A stretch of 64,000 nucleotides of DNA from Leptolyngbya sp. SIO1E4 (GTDB lineage Bacteria; Cyanobacteriota; Cyanobacteriia; Phormidesmidales; Phormidesmidaceae): contig JAAHFU020000002.1 of the NCBI GenBank assembly GCA_010672825.2, forward strand, positions 1,562,001 through 1,626,000, written 5' to 3'. Below the pieces are notes generated by a model that made no database searches, was not told the origin of the DNA, and saw only the letters and a list, made by a program, of their open reading frames with translations. The translations under genes and the position numbers were made by a program. Every line of letters starts with the position of its first letter. The stretch's first letter is position 1. Positions 9,107-17,180 of the stretch are shown here, piece by piece.

Positions 9107-10192
9107 CTATCGGAAGGGAGGCGCGTAGAGCAATCCACCATTGGTCCACAGGTCATTTAGCCCGCGCTCTAGCTGGAACTCTGACCCGGCACCGAGGTTG
9201 CGATCGTAGATCTCACCGTAGTTGCCCACATGTCTGACGACCCGATACATAAAGTCATTGGGAATACCCATGTCGGTTCCCAATGTGCCTTCATCGCCCA
9301 TAAAACGAGCAATGTTCGGATCCTCGCTTCCCGTGAATTCCTCAACATTCTCAGAGGTAATGCCAAATTCCTCGGCTTGAATCAGGCCATAGGTGACCCA
9401 CTTGACCACATCAAACCAGGCAGAATCGTTGTTCACGGTCAGAGGGCCTAGCGGCTCTTTTGACATCGTGACTTCCAAGAGAACATGCTCATCAGGGTTC
9501 GGCAGCGTGCTCCGACGAGCCAAAAGCTGAGACTTGTCAGAGGTCATGCCTTCGCAACGACCTTCATCGTAGGCGGCATAGGCCGCATCTGCATCTTGGA
9601 AAACAACGGGCTCAAAATCAACGCCCAGCTTCCGCATTTGGTCAGTCATGTTTAACTCGGTGGTGGTCCCGGTTTCAACACAGACTGCCTTGCCTGCAAA
9701 ATCTTCCAGTGTCTCAATGCCACTGGCTTCTCGCACCATCATGCCCTGGCCGTCATAGAACGTCGTCGGTGCGAATTCCATGCCAACTTGGGTGTCTCGA
9801 CTGATGGTCCAGGTGGTGTTGCGTGACAGCATGTCGACTTCACCACCGGACAGCGCTGTAAATCGCTCGGTTGAGTCCAGACGGCGATATTCAACCGCTT
9901 CTGGATCATCAAACAATGCCGCTGCAACCGCCTGACAAACTTCTACGTCTAGGCCAGAGTAGGTACCACTTTCATCGACAAAGCTAAAGCCAGGAATACC
10001 TCCATCAACTCCACAAACGAGTTGACCTCGCGCCAGCACCGCGTCTAAACGGCTACCGCCAGCGGCGGCAGTAGGTTCGCTACCGCCGTCACCGCCTGTC
10101 GCAGCAGGTTCGGATGTCGTTCCTCCACCGCATGCCGTGACGGTAAGCGCGATCGCCAACCCCAGGAAACCCCACTTTTTCATTAGATTCAC
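9107..10192 (-). CDS. aapJ: Amino-acid ABC transporter substrate-binding lipoprotein
   Basis: This captures amino acids outside the plasma membrane and delivers them to the AapQ/AapM permeases. The N terminus is a lipoprotein signal with lipobox TVTAC, Cys at residue 21. A Gly/Ser/Thr-rich linker follows, and then an SBP_bac_3 domain beginning at LDAVLARGQLVCGVDGG (about residue 48). A WTISRDTQ segment and the C-terminal VVRHVGNYGEIYDRNLG are typical of AapJ/NatF/YhdW. At 361 residues it is of normal size. It is the promoter-proximal gene of the operon; the ~390 bp upstream region should hold the promoter. I looked for an NtcA box (GTA-N8-TAC) there and found none. Confidence 0.95.
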   Translation of the reverse strand: MNLMKKWGFLGLAIALTVTACGGGTTSEPAATGGDGGSEPTAAAGGSRLDAVLARGQLVCGVDGGIPGFSFVDESGTYSGLDVEVCQAVAAALFDDPEAVEYRRLDSTERFTALSGGEVDMLSRNTTWTISRDTQVGMEFAPTTFYDGQGMMVREASGIETLEDFAGKAVCVETGTTTELNMTDQMRKLGVDFEPVVFQDADAAYAAYDEGRCEGMTSDKSQLLARRSTLPNPDEHVLLEVTMSKEPLGPLTVNNDSAWFDVVKWVTYGLIQAEEFGITSENVEEFTGSEDPNIARFMGDEGTLGTDMGIPNDFMYRVVRHVGNYGEIYDRNLGAGSEFQLERGLNDLWTNGGLLYAPPFR

Positions 10193-10584
10193 ACCTCACT
10201 TGATCATTAAGAAGTCACACTTTTTCATTAAGTTACTTTGCTCAAGAAAGCAACCAATCGGCGATGGATATGTGCTAGCCTCGCTTCACATTCCAACGCA
10301 TGAAAAAATATTTTTGCATCATAGAACACAATTTCGCGGCTATGGCTCTATTTAGCAGAGAGTAATCTTCTCGAAGAGAGCGAGCTCAAATGCTAGTCTG
10401 TGAGCAAGATTTTGCCGCAATCTTGACCTAAATGAAGGGTGCAGCTCCACTAAACTGCAGCATCGTTGCTCTGTGATGATGTCGAGCAATTTACTAAACG
10501 CAGTAGGTGGATGCCATCACCAATCGGCTCTAAGCACCATCAGACACTTGAGATGTGTTATGCGAACGTTAACGTCTGTCCGAA
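10193..10584. promoter_or_regulatory. Presumed promoter region of the amino-acid transporter operon
   Basis: This is AT-rich DNA upstream of aapJ. CACTTTTTCATTA occurs twice (about 10172-10184 and 10218-10230), once inside the start of aapJ and once upstream, so part of the 5' end looks duplicated. GAGGTG just before the ATG is the likely ribosome-binding site. No clear NtcA box and no coding frame of note were seen. Confidence 0.4.
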
Positions 10585-10887
10585 CTAATGTTGAGCCAGA
10601 TCTCGGATCAAAGGCAGACGAGTTCGAATGTAGCTGTTGAGGGAATCAGTCTCGACTGGATTAAGCGCCCGCTCCCCAGAGATCTGATCGACTAACCAAT
10701 GGACTAAGCTGTTGTCATCTAGGCTGAGTAACCAGTGGTTTTGGGAGCTTTCAACTAGAGACCATAGCTGACGCAGCAGATAGGGATTCATACGCTCCAC
10801 ACTCTTAAGGTTTACTTTAGATTTGACCTTGACTTTAGAGTAATGCATAGGTTCAGCAAATTGCACGCGACTGATGCGATTGTTCAT
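10585..10887 (-). CDS. Conserved cyanobacterial hypothetical protein, 100 aa
   Basis: It is a small soluble protein with a basic N terminus (VKVKSKVNLKSVERM) followed by a helical segment, LLRQLWSLVES...LLSLDDNSLVHWLVDQI, and ends RTRLPLIRDLAQH. I recall cyanobacterial proteins with the same LLRQLWSLVE...RLPLIRDLA pattern, but no function is known to me. It is a single gene on the minus strand, roughly 400 bp upstream of aapJ. The conserved pattern makes it very likely a real gene. Confidence 0.75.
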   Translation of the reverse strand: MNNRISRVQFAEPMHYSKVKVKSKVNLKSVERMNPYLLRQLWSLVESSQNHWLLSLDDNSLVHWLVDQISGERALNPVETDSLNSYIRTRLPLIRDLAQH

Positions 10888-10920
10888 CTATATACGCAAA
10901 CAGTTGATTGCCATCAGGTA

Positions 10921-11378
10921 GCGTCAACTGCCTGCCCGCCATGCGCCCAGGTCATGGGGCGGTTTAAATCACTCAGAAAACTTGTTAAAAAATCTTCGTA
11001 ATAACCCCATAGGCAGCACAGGGATCTCTACCCCAGTGAACTAGCGCTGACTGAGAGGGTGTGAGTGCTGCCGACCCTGCTGAATATTCAAGTTTTCAGC
11101 AATTCATAGAGGGTTAGCCCTGTGCATGTTGGTCACGGGCATCTCGTTTGCTGGAGGGGAACAGGGAGCAGAGAATAGGGTGCCCTGGATTCCCGGCATG
11201 GTGCTGATTTATCGCGTCATTATGTGGGCTTGAGGCGCTATTCAGGATGGATGCAGGAGGGGAACTCGCTCTAAAAATTCTCGATACCTTCCCGGCCTCT
11301 TCTCGATTGCAGGCTAGCTTTGAGACATTCTTGAGCTGTATGCACGACCTCTAGCCTTTTGGCTGGGGGTCTTTTTTG
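10921..11378 (+). ncRNA. Possible small RNA gene ending in a strong terminator (boundaries unknown)
   Basis: There is no convincing coding frame between 10888 and 11345. However, 11346-11378 is a textbook rho-independent terminator that works only for rightward transcription: an 11-bp stem (GACCTCTAGCC / GGCTGGGGGTC, two or three G-U pairs), a TTTT loop and a TTTTTT tail. No plus-strand protein gene precedes it. I therefore infer a plus-strand non-coding transcript of unknown 5' end. It does not show the tmRNA, RNase P or SRP RNA signatures I know. A terminator left over from a lost gene is the alternative. Confidence 0.35.
11346..11378 (+). terminator. Rho-independent terminator, plus strand
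   Basis: The 11-bp stem GACCTCTAGCC/GGCTGGGGGTC has a TTTT loop and is followed by TTTTTTGT. On the opposite strand no T-run follows and the G-U pairs become mismatches, so it is directional. It lies just beyond the stop codon of the leftward macro-domain gene. Confidence 0.8.
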
Positions 11379-11383
11379 TCGGG

Positions 11384-12553
11384 TTAAGTTTTAATCGCCG
11401 CTAACTCTAGTTTGTGGGTGTTAGACAAAATATTCCGACATGTTTCCAATTCTTCTTGGGTATAGGTCAGGAAATAGATTGTCTCGATAGATGCCTGGGT
11501 TTTAGCTGTCAGATAGGACATGGCAGCATCTAGTAAAAGAGAGGCGTTTGCCTGTAGTTCTCCTTTCCCTCTCCCTGTCCCCATGAGCGGAAATAAAATA
11601 GATCGCAACGCTTCGTCATCTTCTTCCATTTTATGGAGGGCATTGGTGACACATCGATTAATGTTTTGAATGGTCTTATATCCCTGACCGATCGCACCGA
11701 CAACAGAGGCGGCATGAAAAATCTTTTTGACATTGTGTGTTTTGGCCAGTTCTCCTGATGAAGTAACAAGAACATGGCCGGGTGGAACGGACTCTCTCGT
11801 TTTCATTTTCTTGGCCAGTTCTTCCGCGATCGTATCTTCGATGACGTATCCTGCGTCATCTTTCATGGCACCCAGATAACGAATGATGCTCGAAATAGAC
11901 CGATCATAATACCGATCCATTTGCATGTTGGAGTTTTCAGAATTGACCCAGATATCTGCACATCGAACATCTTGAATATCCCCCGTGACTAAACAGAGTT
12001 GTGCATTGGAAGGAGACGGTAGGGGATAAAGATAATAGTGCGTCTTTAAGATGGGTTCAGGCCGAGTTTCGATGCGAACCCGATTAGCCAGAAACTGATG
12101 AATCGGACTATCGGCTAATTTATATCGAAGCCCATTTTGAATGAAGCTAGCAATTTGCAGCTTAGCCTTGTCGACACTGGCGAGATCTAGGGGGTCATAA
12201 TCAATCACTCGCAGCCCTTGAATATTGAAGGGGGCGTGGGTTCCTTTTTTGCGAATCAATACCGTGACTGAGCTGGTTAAGGCATGCCTAACGCCTAGTT
12301 CATAGAAAACGTTGGCATTCAAAGAGGTAATGTCAACGACTGATACATCAGCTTCTAGAATTTGCTCAAACATATCGGCGTGAATCCAGCCGGATTCTTC
12401 AATCTCATCGCATCGAATGCAGCGCATGTCTAGCGATTCAACTGCTTGTTTGATAATGAACTGATAAATTTTGTCGAAGTCAACGACTTGGCCATCGACA
12501 TCCAACTTTTCTCCAAAAGGCATGATGACAAAACAAGTTTTGGGCTGTTCCAT
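11384..12553 (-). CDS. Deoxyribosyltransferase/TIR-like domain fused to a macro domain
   Basis: Residues 5-120 (CFVIMPFGEK, then EADVSVVDITSLNANVFYELGVRHAL) form a Rossmann-like domain of the nucleoside 2-deoxyribosyltransferase/TIR-like class. Glu85 in YELG sits where that class has its catalytic Glu. Residues 185-375 form a macro domain: VTGDIQDVRCADIWVNSEN at 189-207, the FHAASVVGAIGQGY turn, and the PLMGTGRGKGEL phosphate loop. Macro domains bind or hydrolyse ADP-ribose derivatives. The pairing of a predicted NAD- or nucleotide-cleaving domain with an ADP-ribose reader suggests a stress or anti-phage role, but this is inference. No signal peptide or membrane helix is present, and no defence genes adjoin it. 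Confidence 0.8.
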   Translation of the reverse strand: MEQPKTCFVIMPFGEKLDVDGQVVDFDKIYQFIIKQAVESLDMRCIRCDEIEESGWIHADMFEQILEADVSVVDITSLNANVFYELGVRHALTSSVTVLIRKKGTHAPFNIQGLRVIDYDPLDLASVDKAKLQIASFIQNGLRYKLADSPIHQFLANRVRIETRPEPILKTHYYLYPLPSPSNAQLCLVTGDIQDVRCADIWVNSENSNMQMDRYYDRSISSIIRYLGAMKDDAGYVIEDTIAEELAKKMKTRESVPPGHVLVTSSGELAKTHNVKKIFHAASVVGAIGQGYKTIQNINRCVTNALHKMEEDDEALRSILFPLMGTGRGKGELQANASLLLDAAMSYLTAKTQASIETIYFLTYTQEELETCRNILSNTHKLELAAIKT

Positions 12554-12617
12554 AGTAAGGAGTCCGTTGAATTCAAGGATGAAGTGCGGGAAAATCGTTG
12601 AGCTGACCCGCTTATTA

Positions 12618-12631
12618 TGACCTGTCGGTCA
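12618..12631. promoter_or_regulatory. Short palindrome between divergent genes
   Basis: TGACC-TGTC-GGTCA is a perfect 5-bp inverted repeat lying 13 bp before the ybaK start and 65 bp from the macro-domain gene start. It could be an operator for either gene; it is short enough to be chance. Confidence 0.25.
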
Positions 12632-12643
12632 AGCCGGATATCT

Positions 12644-13114
12644 ATGAAAACTAACGCGGCTAGAATCCTTGACCAGCAGAAAATACCTTACGACCTGCTG
12701 ACCTACGAAGTAGATCCGAATGATTTAGCGGCCGATCGCGCCGCCGAAAAATTAGGATTGCCCTATGAGCAAGTCTTTAAGACCCTGGTGGTTAGGGGCG
12801 ATCGCGCGGGTGTTTGTTTGGCAGTGATTCCGGCGAATGCCCGACTGGATCTCAAAGCGTTGGCCAAACTGTCTGGTAATCGTAAGGTGGAAACTGTCCC
12901 CCTGAAAGAGGTGCAGGCGCTGACGGGCTACATTCGTGGTGGGGTAACGGCTCTGGGCTGCAAAAAGCCGTATCCGGTCTATCTTGACAGCTCTGCCAGC
13001 AAGTTTGACCAAATTGCCGTTTCGGCCGGTAAACGGGGACACATGCTGCTGCTATCACCCACCCACTATCACATTGTCGTGCAGGGAACGATTGGGGCGA
13101 TTGCGATCGTCTAG
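12644..13114 (+). CDS. ybaK: Cys-tRNA(Pro)/Cys-tRNA(Cys) deacylase YbaK
   Basis: This trans-editing enzyme hydrolyses Cys mis-attached to tRNA(Pro). The YbaK/EbsC fold is clear: MKTNAARILD start, a VFKTLVVRGD strand with the conserved Lys, ALAKLSGNRKVETVPLKEVQALTGYIRGGVTALG, and the end MLLLSPTHY. I chose the ATG at 12644 (MKTNAARIL, the normal family start) over an upstream ATG at 12617 that would add nine unrelated residues. It is divergent from the macro-domain gene. Length (156 aa) is usual. Two tandem copies of the 96-bp repeat follow the gene. Confidence 0.93.
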   Translation: MKTNAARILDQQKIPYDLLTYEVDPNDLAADRAAEKLGLPYEQVFKTLVVRGDRAGVCLAVIPANARLDLKALAKLSGNRKVETVPLKEVQALTGYIRGGVTALGCKKPYPVYLDSSASKFDQIAVSAGKRGHMLLLSPTHYHIVVQGTIGAIAIV

Positions 13115-13132
13115 GCTATTGCCCATGGCAGT

Positions 13133-13219
13133 TACGGCTTTGTTCAGTTGAATGCAGTACATCTGGGTCGAGACAGGGTCTAGGGATTAGGGACTAGGGG
13201 TTGGGGTCTAGGGTGTGCT
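13133..13219 (+). repeat. 96-bp G-rich repeat, 3'-truncated copy 2
   Basis: It has the body of the repeat (TTGTTCAGTTGAATGCAGTAC and the G-rich core with one extra GGGATTAGGGACTA unit). It stops at GTGTGCT, where the next copy begins. Confidence 0.8.
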
Positions 13220-13315
13220 TATAGCCTTGTTCAGTTGAGTGCAGTACATCTGGGTCAAGACAGGGTCTAGGGTTTGGGGTCTAGGGTGTGCTTGATTAGC
13301 CTGCATACCGCTATA
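13220..13315 (+). repeat. 96-bp G-rich repeat, copy 3
   Basis: It is a complete 96-bp copy from TATAGCC to CCGCTATA, in direct tandem with the truncated copy before it. It closely matches the copy at 21708-21803. Confidence 0.9.
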
Positions 13316-13390
13316 ACCCGAATGCACACTGCTACATTACCCTCGACTTCGAGGGCTGGGGTTATCAGGGGGGAGAGGCAGCGGTCTCGG

Positions 13391-13693
13391 CTATTCCTTA
13401 AGTTGAACCTTGCAATGCGGGCAATAGGGCGAGGTTCGATAAAATTTTCGAAAGCCTTCATCAAGTGAGGCATGACAGGCTGGGCATCGCCAGTTTATGA
13501 AGCGAAAAATGATAAAACCAACACTCACTACCGCTATGACTAGCCGCGATAAACCTGGAAAAACATTGAAGGTGGACCACAATAAGAAGGGTGCTATCAG
13601 AATGAGCATGAGGAGTTCTGCTATTCGTTGATGCCGCTCGATCAGGGCAAATTCTTTCCTGAAGCGCTTTTTCTGTTTCTCTGTGTACTTCAT
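13391..13693 (-). CDS. Small membrane protein with zinc ribbon
   Basis: This 100-residue protein has a basic N terminus, two hydrophobic helices (about residues 26-43 and 50-65), and a C-terminal ribbon with CPAC and CPHC pairs (about residues 70-95) that would bind one zinc ion. The spacing between the pairs is close to 20 residues, as in zinc ribbons. I do not recognise a named family. It lies about 60 bp downstream of coaE on the same strand and may be the last gene of that operon. The paired Cys motifs make it a real gene with good confidence; the function is unknown. Confidence 0.7.
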   Translation of the reverse strand: MKYTEKQKKRFRKEFALIERHQRIAELLMLILIAPFLLWSTFNVFPGLSRLVIAVVSVGFIIFRFINWRCPACHASLDEGFRKFYRTSPYCPHCKVQLKE

Positions 13694-13753
13694 AAAGACG
13701 TCTCCTTGTTAGACCTCTTTTTGCCCACTACAGGAATCTAGGAAATGGCTGAT

Positions 13754-14341
13754 TCAGACGCTCAACGCGTGATCGACCTGTTCGTAAAGTGCTGTTAGGG
13801 TAGCGCTGTTATCTAATATGACATCTGCTCGTTTGGCCTTCTCTGCCAGGGGCCACTGATTGCGGATGCGGGCCTGCGCGGCTTCTATCGAGAGGGCATC
13901 GCGCTGCATCAGTCGGTCGAGTTGCTTTTCTGCGGAACACACCACGACCCAGATCTCCGTTACCTGCTCCGTCAAACCGGCCTCAAATAATAGGGGAATC
14001 GCCTGCACCACGATGGGGGCTGCGGTCAGCGCAGTCATTTTTTGTGCAAATTGCTGGCGCACAAAGGGATGAATTTGCTGCTCAACCCATTGTTTCTCTT
14101 GGGGGGCGTTGAAGATGATTTGGCCCAGTTGGTGGCGGTGGAGGGTGCCATCAGCGTTGAGCACCGCTGGCCCATATCGCTGGGCGATCGCCTCCAAAAT
14201 AGCGCTGCCTGGCTCAACGGCCTGCCGCGCAAACACATCGGCATCTAGAACGGGTAGCCCATGATGGGTTTCGAGATAACGGGAAACCGTGGTTTTACCT
14301 GTGGCGATGCCACCCGTTAGTCCGATAATGCGCTGGCCCAT
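13754..14341 (-). CDS. coaE: Dephospho-CoA kinase
   Basis: This catalyses the last step of coenzyme A synthesis, ATP-dependent 3'-phosphorylation of dephospho-CoA, in the cytoplasm. The N terminus MGQRIIGLTGGIATGKTTV contains the P-loop (residues 10-17). It is followed by the LDADVFARQAVEPG substrate-binding segment, a HPFVRQ motif, VVQAIPLLFE, and QLDRLMQRD. Length (195 aa) is typical. It overlaps the 3' end of hemD by 25 bp, so the two genes are probably co-transcribed and translationally coupled. Confidence 0.96.
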   Translation of the reverse strand: MGQRIIGLTGGIATGKTTVSRYLETHHGLPVLDADVFARQAVEPGSAILEAIAQRYGPAVLNADGTLHRHQLGQIIFNAPQEKQWVEQQIHPFVRQQFAQKMTALTAAPIVVQAIPLLFEAGLTEQVTEIWVVVCSAEKQLDRLMQRDALSIEAAQARIRNQWPLAEKAKRADVILDNSATLTALYEQVDHALSV

Positions 14342-15111
14342 TGTGTGATCGCCTGTGTCAGCCCGTCTAAGGTATATTCTTGCGCTTCAATATCTACCCG
14401 TCCTAACAGTTCGTAGCAGGCGGCAGACGTTTGCGGCCCAATGGAGGCGATCGCAACCTCTTCTAAATAGGTTGCCCAGGCTTCTCCGAGCCCCTGGTGC
14501 AGCAATTGGCAAAAATGGTGCACGGTTTTAGCGCTGGCAAAGGTCACAACGTTGACCGTACGTGCTTTAAGTGCGGCGATCGCGTAGTGGTCAGGGTCTG
14601 CGGGGCACCCCGATTCATAGGCGGGAACCTCTGTGACCGTGGCCCCAGCTGCCGTCATGTCTTTCACGAGCACGGCCCGTCCCCCAGTTTCTACGCGAGG
14701 GAACAAGAGTTTTAACCCGGCAACCGGTTCTGGAAAGTCTGCAATGAGGGAGTCAGCCACAAAGTTGGGGGGCACAAAGTCTGGGGTATGCCCCTGCTGT
14801 TTCAATACCCGGGCGGTTTTTTTACCTACGACTGCCAACTTGACGGCTGCCAAATCCGCGGGGTTGCCTACCTGTTCTAACCGTTCCCAAAAGTAGAGAA
14901 CGGCATTGGCCGAGGTCAAAACTAACCAGTCGTATTCAGCCAACTGCGCGATCGCCTCATCTAACGGCTCCCAACTGGAGGGGGGGCGAATTTCTAGCGC
15001 GGGCATCTCGATAATGAGGAAACCCTTGTCTAACAATAAGTCGGTAAACAGGCTGGATTGTCCGGCGGAGCGGGTCACCAAAACCGTTTTACGAGTCAGC
15101 GATCGCGGCAT
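14317..15111 (-). CDS. hemD: Uroporphyrinogen-III synthase
   Basis: This cyclises hydroxymethylbilane to uroporphyrinogen III, the branch point to heme, chlorophyll, bilins and B12. The sequence has the HemD two-lobed pattern: TVLVTRSAGQSSLFTDLLLDKGF at the N terminus, DWLVLTSANAVLYFWERL, AVVGKKTARVLKQQG, a second-lobe VNVVTFASAKTVHHF, and the end IASIGPQTSAACYELLGRVDIEA. Sequence identity in HemD is always low, so these short motifs carry the assignment. It is the first gene of a hemD-coaE pair. The HIP1 sequence GCGATCGC lies within the start of the gene. Confidence 0.93.
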   Translation of the reverse strand: MPRSLTRKTVLVTRSAGQSSLFTDLLLDKGFLIIEMPALEIRPPSSWEPLDEAIAQLAEYDWLVLTSANAVLYFWERLEQVGNPADLAAVKLAVVGKKTARVLKQQGHTPDFVPPNFVADSLIADFPEPVAGLKLLFPRVETGGRAVLVKDMTAAGATVTEVPAYESGCPADPDHYAIAALKARTVNVVTFASAKTVHHFCQLLHQGLGEAWATYLEEVAIASIGPQTSAACYELLGRVDIEAQEYTLDGLTQAITQWASALSD

Positions 15112-15255
15112 GGGGCAGAGGGTTAGGGGCTACTTTTAGTGTACGCCTGCGATCGGCTTTAATTTTGAAATAGCAGAGGTTGGTGTGCAGGGAGCGCTAT
15201 CATCGCTACTTTTGTCGGCGCTAGCAGCAAAACATAGGGGGCTTCGACGGTTGGC

Positions 15256-16299
15256 TCAAGTTTTTTTCGGCAGTCGAGCCAGTAAATTATTAGGCAAGAC
15301 ACGGTGTAACCGAGCTTCCCAGGCAGCGTAATGCTTCTGGTATTGAACGCCTCCAAAAATAACCAAAACCCCTACGAAAGAAACCGCAATCGGAAACAGC
15401 AGTGAATCGGCGAATACCTGATACGAAAGGTGGCCTAAGTAGCTGAAAACTCCCATCCCACCAAACACAACAAAGACACGCCGCCGCAACAACACCGATA
15501 AAAATATCAAAAATAGGTTGATCAGGAAGTAAAAGAAGCGCTCGCGCTCGCTACCGGCATCCATAAGCGTCATCCCGCTCCAGAAGGCGATGAGCCCAGA
15601 CAGGTACAGCCAAAAGGCAAAGTCTCCTTGACTGCGGCGGATACGGCGATCGACTAAGAAAGCAGCGACAATAACGACAAGCCCAAACCAGAAAGAAAAC
15701 AACAGCCGTTCGTCCCAGGTGTAGTTCTCTTTGCCAAAAATGAGCGGTGTCAAATCCATCGACATGTACCACAGCGTGAACGCAATCGGTGCAGTCAGGA
15801 AAGGAAAGCGGATCCATCGGAGTGCCAGCAACCCGGCTAGAATTGTGCCGACTTCCATGTAAAACCAGCTGGCTTTTACCCAGACGTGGTAGTTGCTGTA
15901 GTTGCCAGGATCTCCTTCAGGCCAAATGCCGAGCATTCGCTGAAAGCCGTAAATTGCCAGTGGAACAATGCAGACAGCTATTGTCGTCAGCAAGCCACCC
16001 GGAATTTTCAGGTCTCTTTCAAACCATAGATGCCACCCAGTCAGGGCAAAAATTGCGATATAGATACAAGCCAGTCCAAAAATACCGCCGCCGCCGAGTT
16101 GTTCCCAAGCCAGGGTTAGAAACAAAGACATTCCGGCAATTACGATGAGTGCCCCAAAGTAGTAAGCAACATTAACAAAATTAAACTGGGGGACGTTTTT
16201 CTTGTGTTCTTGCCACGCTTGCCAAAGCTGTTCGGCTGATTCTGCACTAATTAAATTTTTGCTGACGGCCCAGTCTAAGTCCTCTCGCTCGATTTTCAT
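15256..16299 (-). CDS. DUF2157-like multi-pass membrane protein
   Basis: The start is taken at 16299 (MKIEREDLDWAV), which has AAGGA six bases upstream; the open frame extends 27 codons further but without a better start. The N terminus is a short soluble helical region ending in EQLWQAWQEHKKNV, as in DUF2157 proteins, and about ten hydrophobic helices follow (residues ~50-330). Function is not known; DUF2157 proteins are inner-membrane proteins of unclear role. The two perfect FNR-type palindromes 150-190 bp upstream, next to a Crp/Fnr-family gene, suggest that this gene is their regulated target. Confidence 0.75.
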   Translation of the reverse strand: MKIEREDLDWAVSKNLISAESAEQLWQAWQEHKKNVPQFNFVNVAYYFGALIVIAGMSLFLTLAWEQLGGGGIFGLACIYIAIFALTGWHLWFERDLKIPGGLLTTIAVCIVPLAIYGFQRMLGIWPEGDPGNYSNYHVWVKASWFYMEVGTILAGLLALRWIRFPFLTAPIAFTLWYMSMDLTPLIFGKENYTWDERLLFSFWFGLVVIVAAFLVDRRIRRSQGDFAFWLYLSGLIAFWSGMTLMDAGSERERFFYFLINLFLIFLSVLLRRRVFVVFGGMGVFSYLGHLSYQVFADSLLFPIAVSFVGVLVIFGGVQYQKHYAAWEARLHRVLPNNLLARLPKKT

Positions 16300-16446
16300 A
16301 GATTTTTCCTTGTTTTGCAGATATTTCAGAGGCAGATAGGGAGTAACACCAGCAGCAATTGAGAATTCTGGTGTGGCCACATTCCAAGTCTAAATTGGGA
16401 GTCCTGATCTGATACTACTGTCTCAAAAAGGAAAAATAAATTGACT

Positions 16447-16466
16447 TTTTTGATTTAAATCAAAAA
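16447..16466. promoter_or_regulatory. FNR-type palindrome, site 1
   Basis: This is a perfect 20-bp palindrome centred on TTGATTTAAATCAA, which fits the FNR consensus TTGAT-N4-ATCAA exactly. Its centre is 157 bp upstream of the DUF2157-like start codon and 28 bp from site 2. Confidence 0.7.
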
Positions 16467-16476
16467 GTTGAGGCAG

Positions 16477-16492
16477 TTTGATTTAAATCAAA
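16477..16492. promoter_or_regulatory. FNR-type palindrome, site 2
   Basis: TTTGATTTAAATCAAA is a perfect 16-bp palindrome with the same core as site 1. It overlaps the stop codon of the Crp/Fnr-family gene (16488-16490). Confidence 0.7.
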
Positions 16493-17087
16493 TTGAACCG
16501 AGATTTAAAGCTTTCCGTTTCTTTCTGCGACTGCGAATGCGACTCAAGGTTTCCTGAGTCATCCCTAGATACGAGGCAATGTAGCCCAGGGGAACGTTGT
16601 TTTCAATATTTGGCTGTTCCTGCAGCAGCTTCTCATATCGCTCTACAGTTGACTGCGTTTGAAAAGACATCACGCGTTTCAACAAAGCGGTGTAATAGTA
16701 TTCGAGAAGACGTCTATTGAGATCTACCCAAACAGAATCTTGTTGAGTTAGATATTGCAGGTTTTCATAGCTGATTGAAAGCAGCTTGGCATCGGTAATC
16801 AGTGCGATCGTATCTTCACTGGGTTGACGATAAACAAAGCTAAAATAAGAGGTTGCAAAATGCTCAGAAAAACAGAGCCAGCGGGTGACTTCCTTACCCT
16901 CAAAGTTATAAAAAGAGCGTAATATTCCTTCTACAACAAAATAGAGATGATTGGAAACCTGCCCTGCTTCAATTAGACAGGAATCCTTGGTGAGCTCTAC
17001 CGTTTGTATGACCAGACACAAGTCTTGCTGCTGCTGTGGTGTTAGGGGCACTAGCTGATTGAGTCGTTGCAGCAGAGTCTCGTACAT
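16488..17087 (-). CDS. Crp/Fnr-family transcription regulator with FNR-type recognition helix
   Basis: This 199-residue protein has an N-terminal cyclic-nucleotide-binding-like beta-barrel (LIEAGQVSNHLYFVVEGILRSFY) and a C-terminal winged helix (VPLGYIASYLGMTQETLSRIRSRR). The recognition helix has Glu179, Ser182 and Arg183 in the ExxSR arrangement by which E. coli FNR reads TTGAT half-sites. The iron-sulfur Cys cluster of FNR is absent (scattered Cys only) and the cAMP-contact residues of Crp are not evident, so the ligand is unknown. Two TTGATTTAAATCAA sites lie at its 3' end. I infer that it controls the downstream DUF2157-like gene; the sites are far from its own promoter. Confidence 0.88.
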   Translation of the reverse strand: MYETLLQRLNQLVPLTPQQQQDLCLVIQTVELTKDSCLIEAGQVSNHLYFVVEGILRSFYNFEGKEVTRWLCFSEHFATSYFSFVYRQPSEDTIALITDAKLLSISYENLQYLTQQDSVWVDLNRRLLEYYYTALLKRVMSFQTQSTVERYEKLLQEQPNIENNVPLGYIASYLGMTQETLSRIRSRRKKRKALNLGSI

Positions 17088-17180
17088 GCTGATCCAGTCT
17101 TAATCCAGTTAAAACGATTTCATCATTTAGAGTGTTACCCAGTGTAGCGAATGACTCTCACGCGAGCTCAGGGTTAGGAA

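Noticed and set aside
10193-10584. NtcA-controlled promoter for the amino-acid transporter
   Set aside because: No GTA-N8-TAC site with a suitable -10 element could be found by eye.
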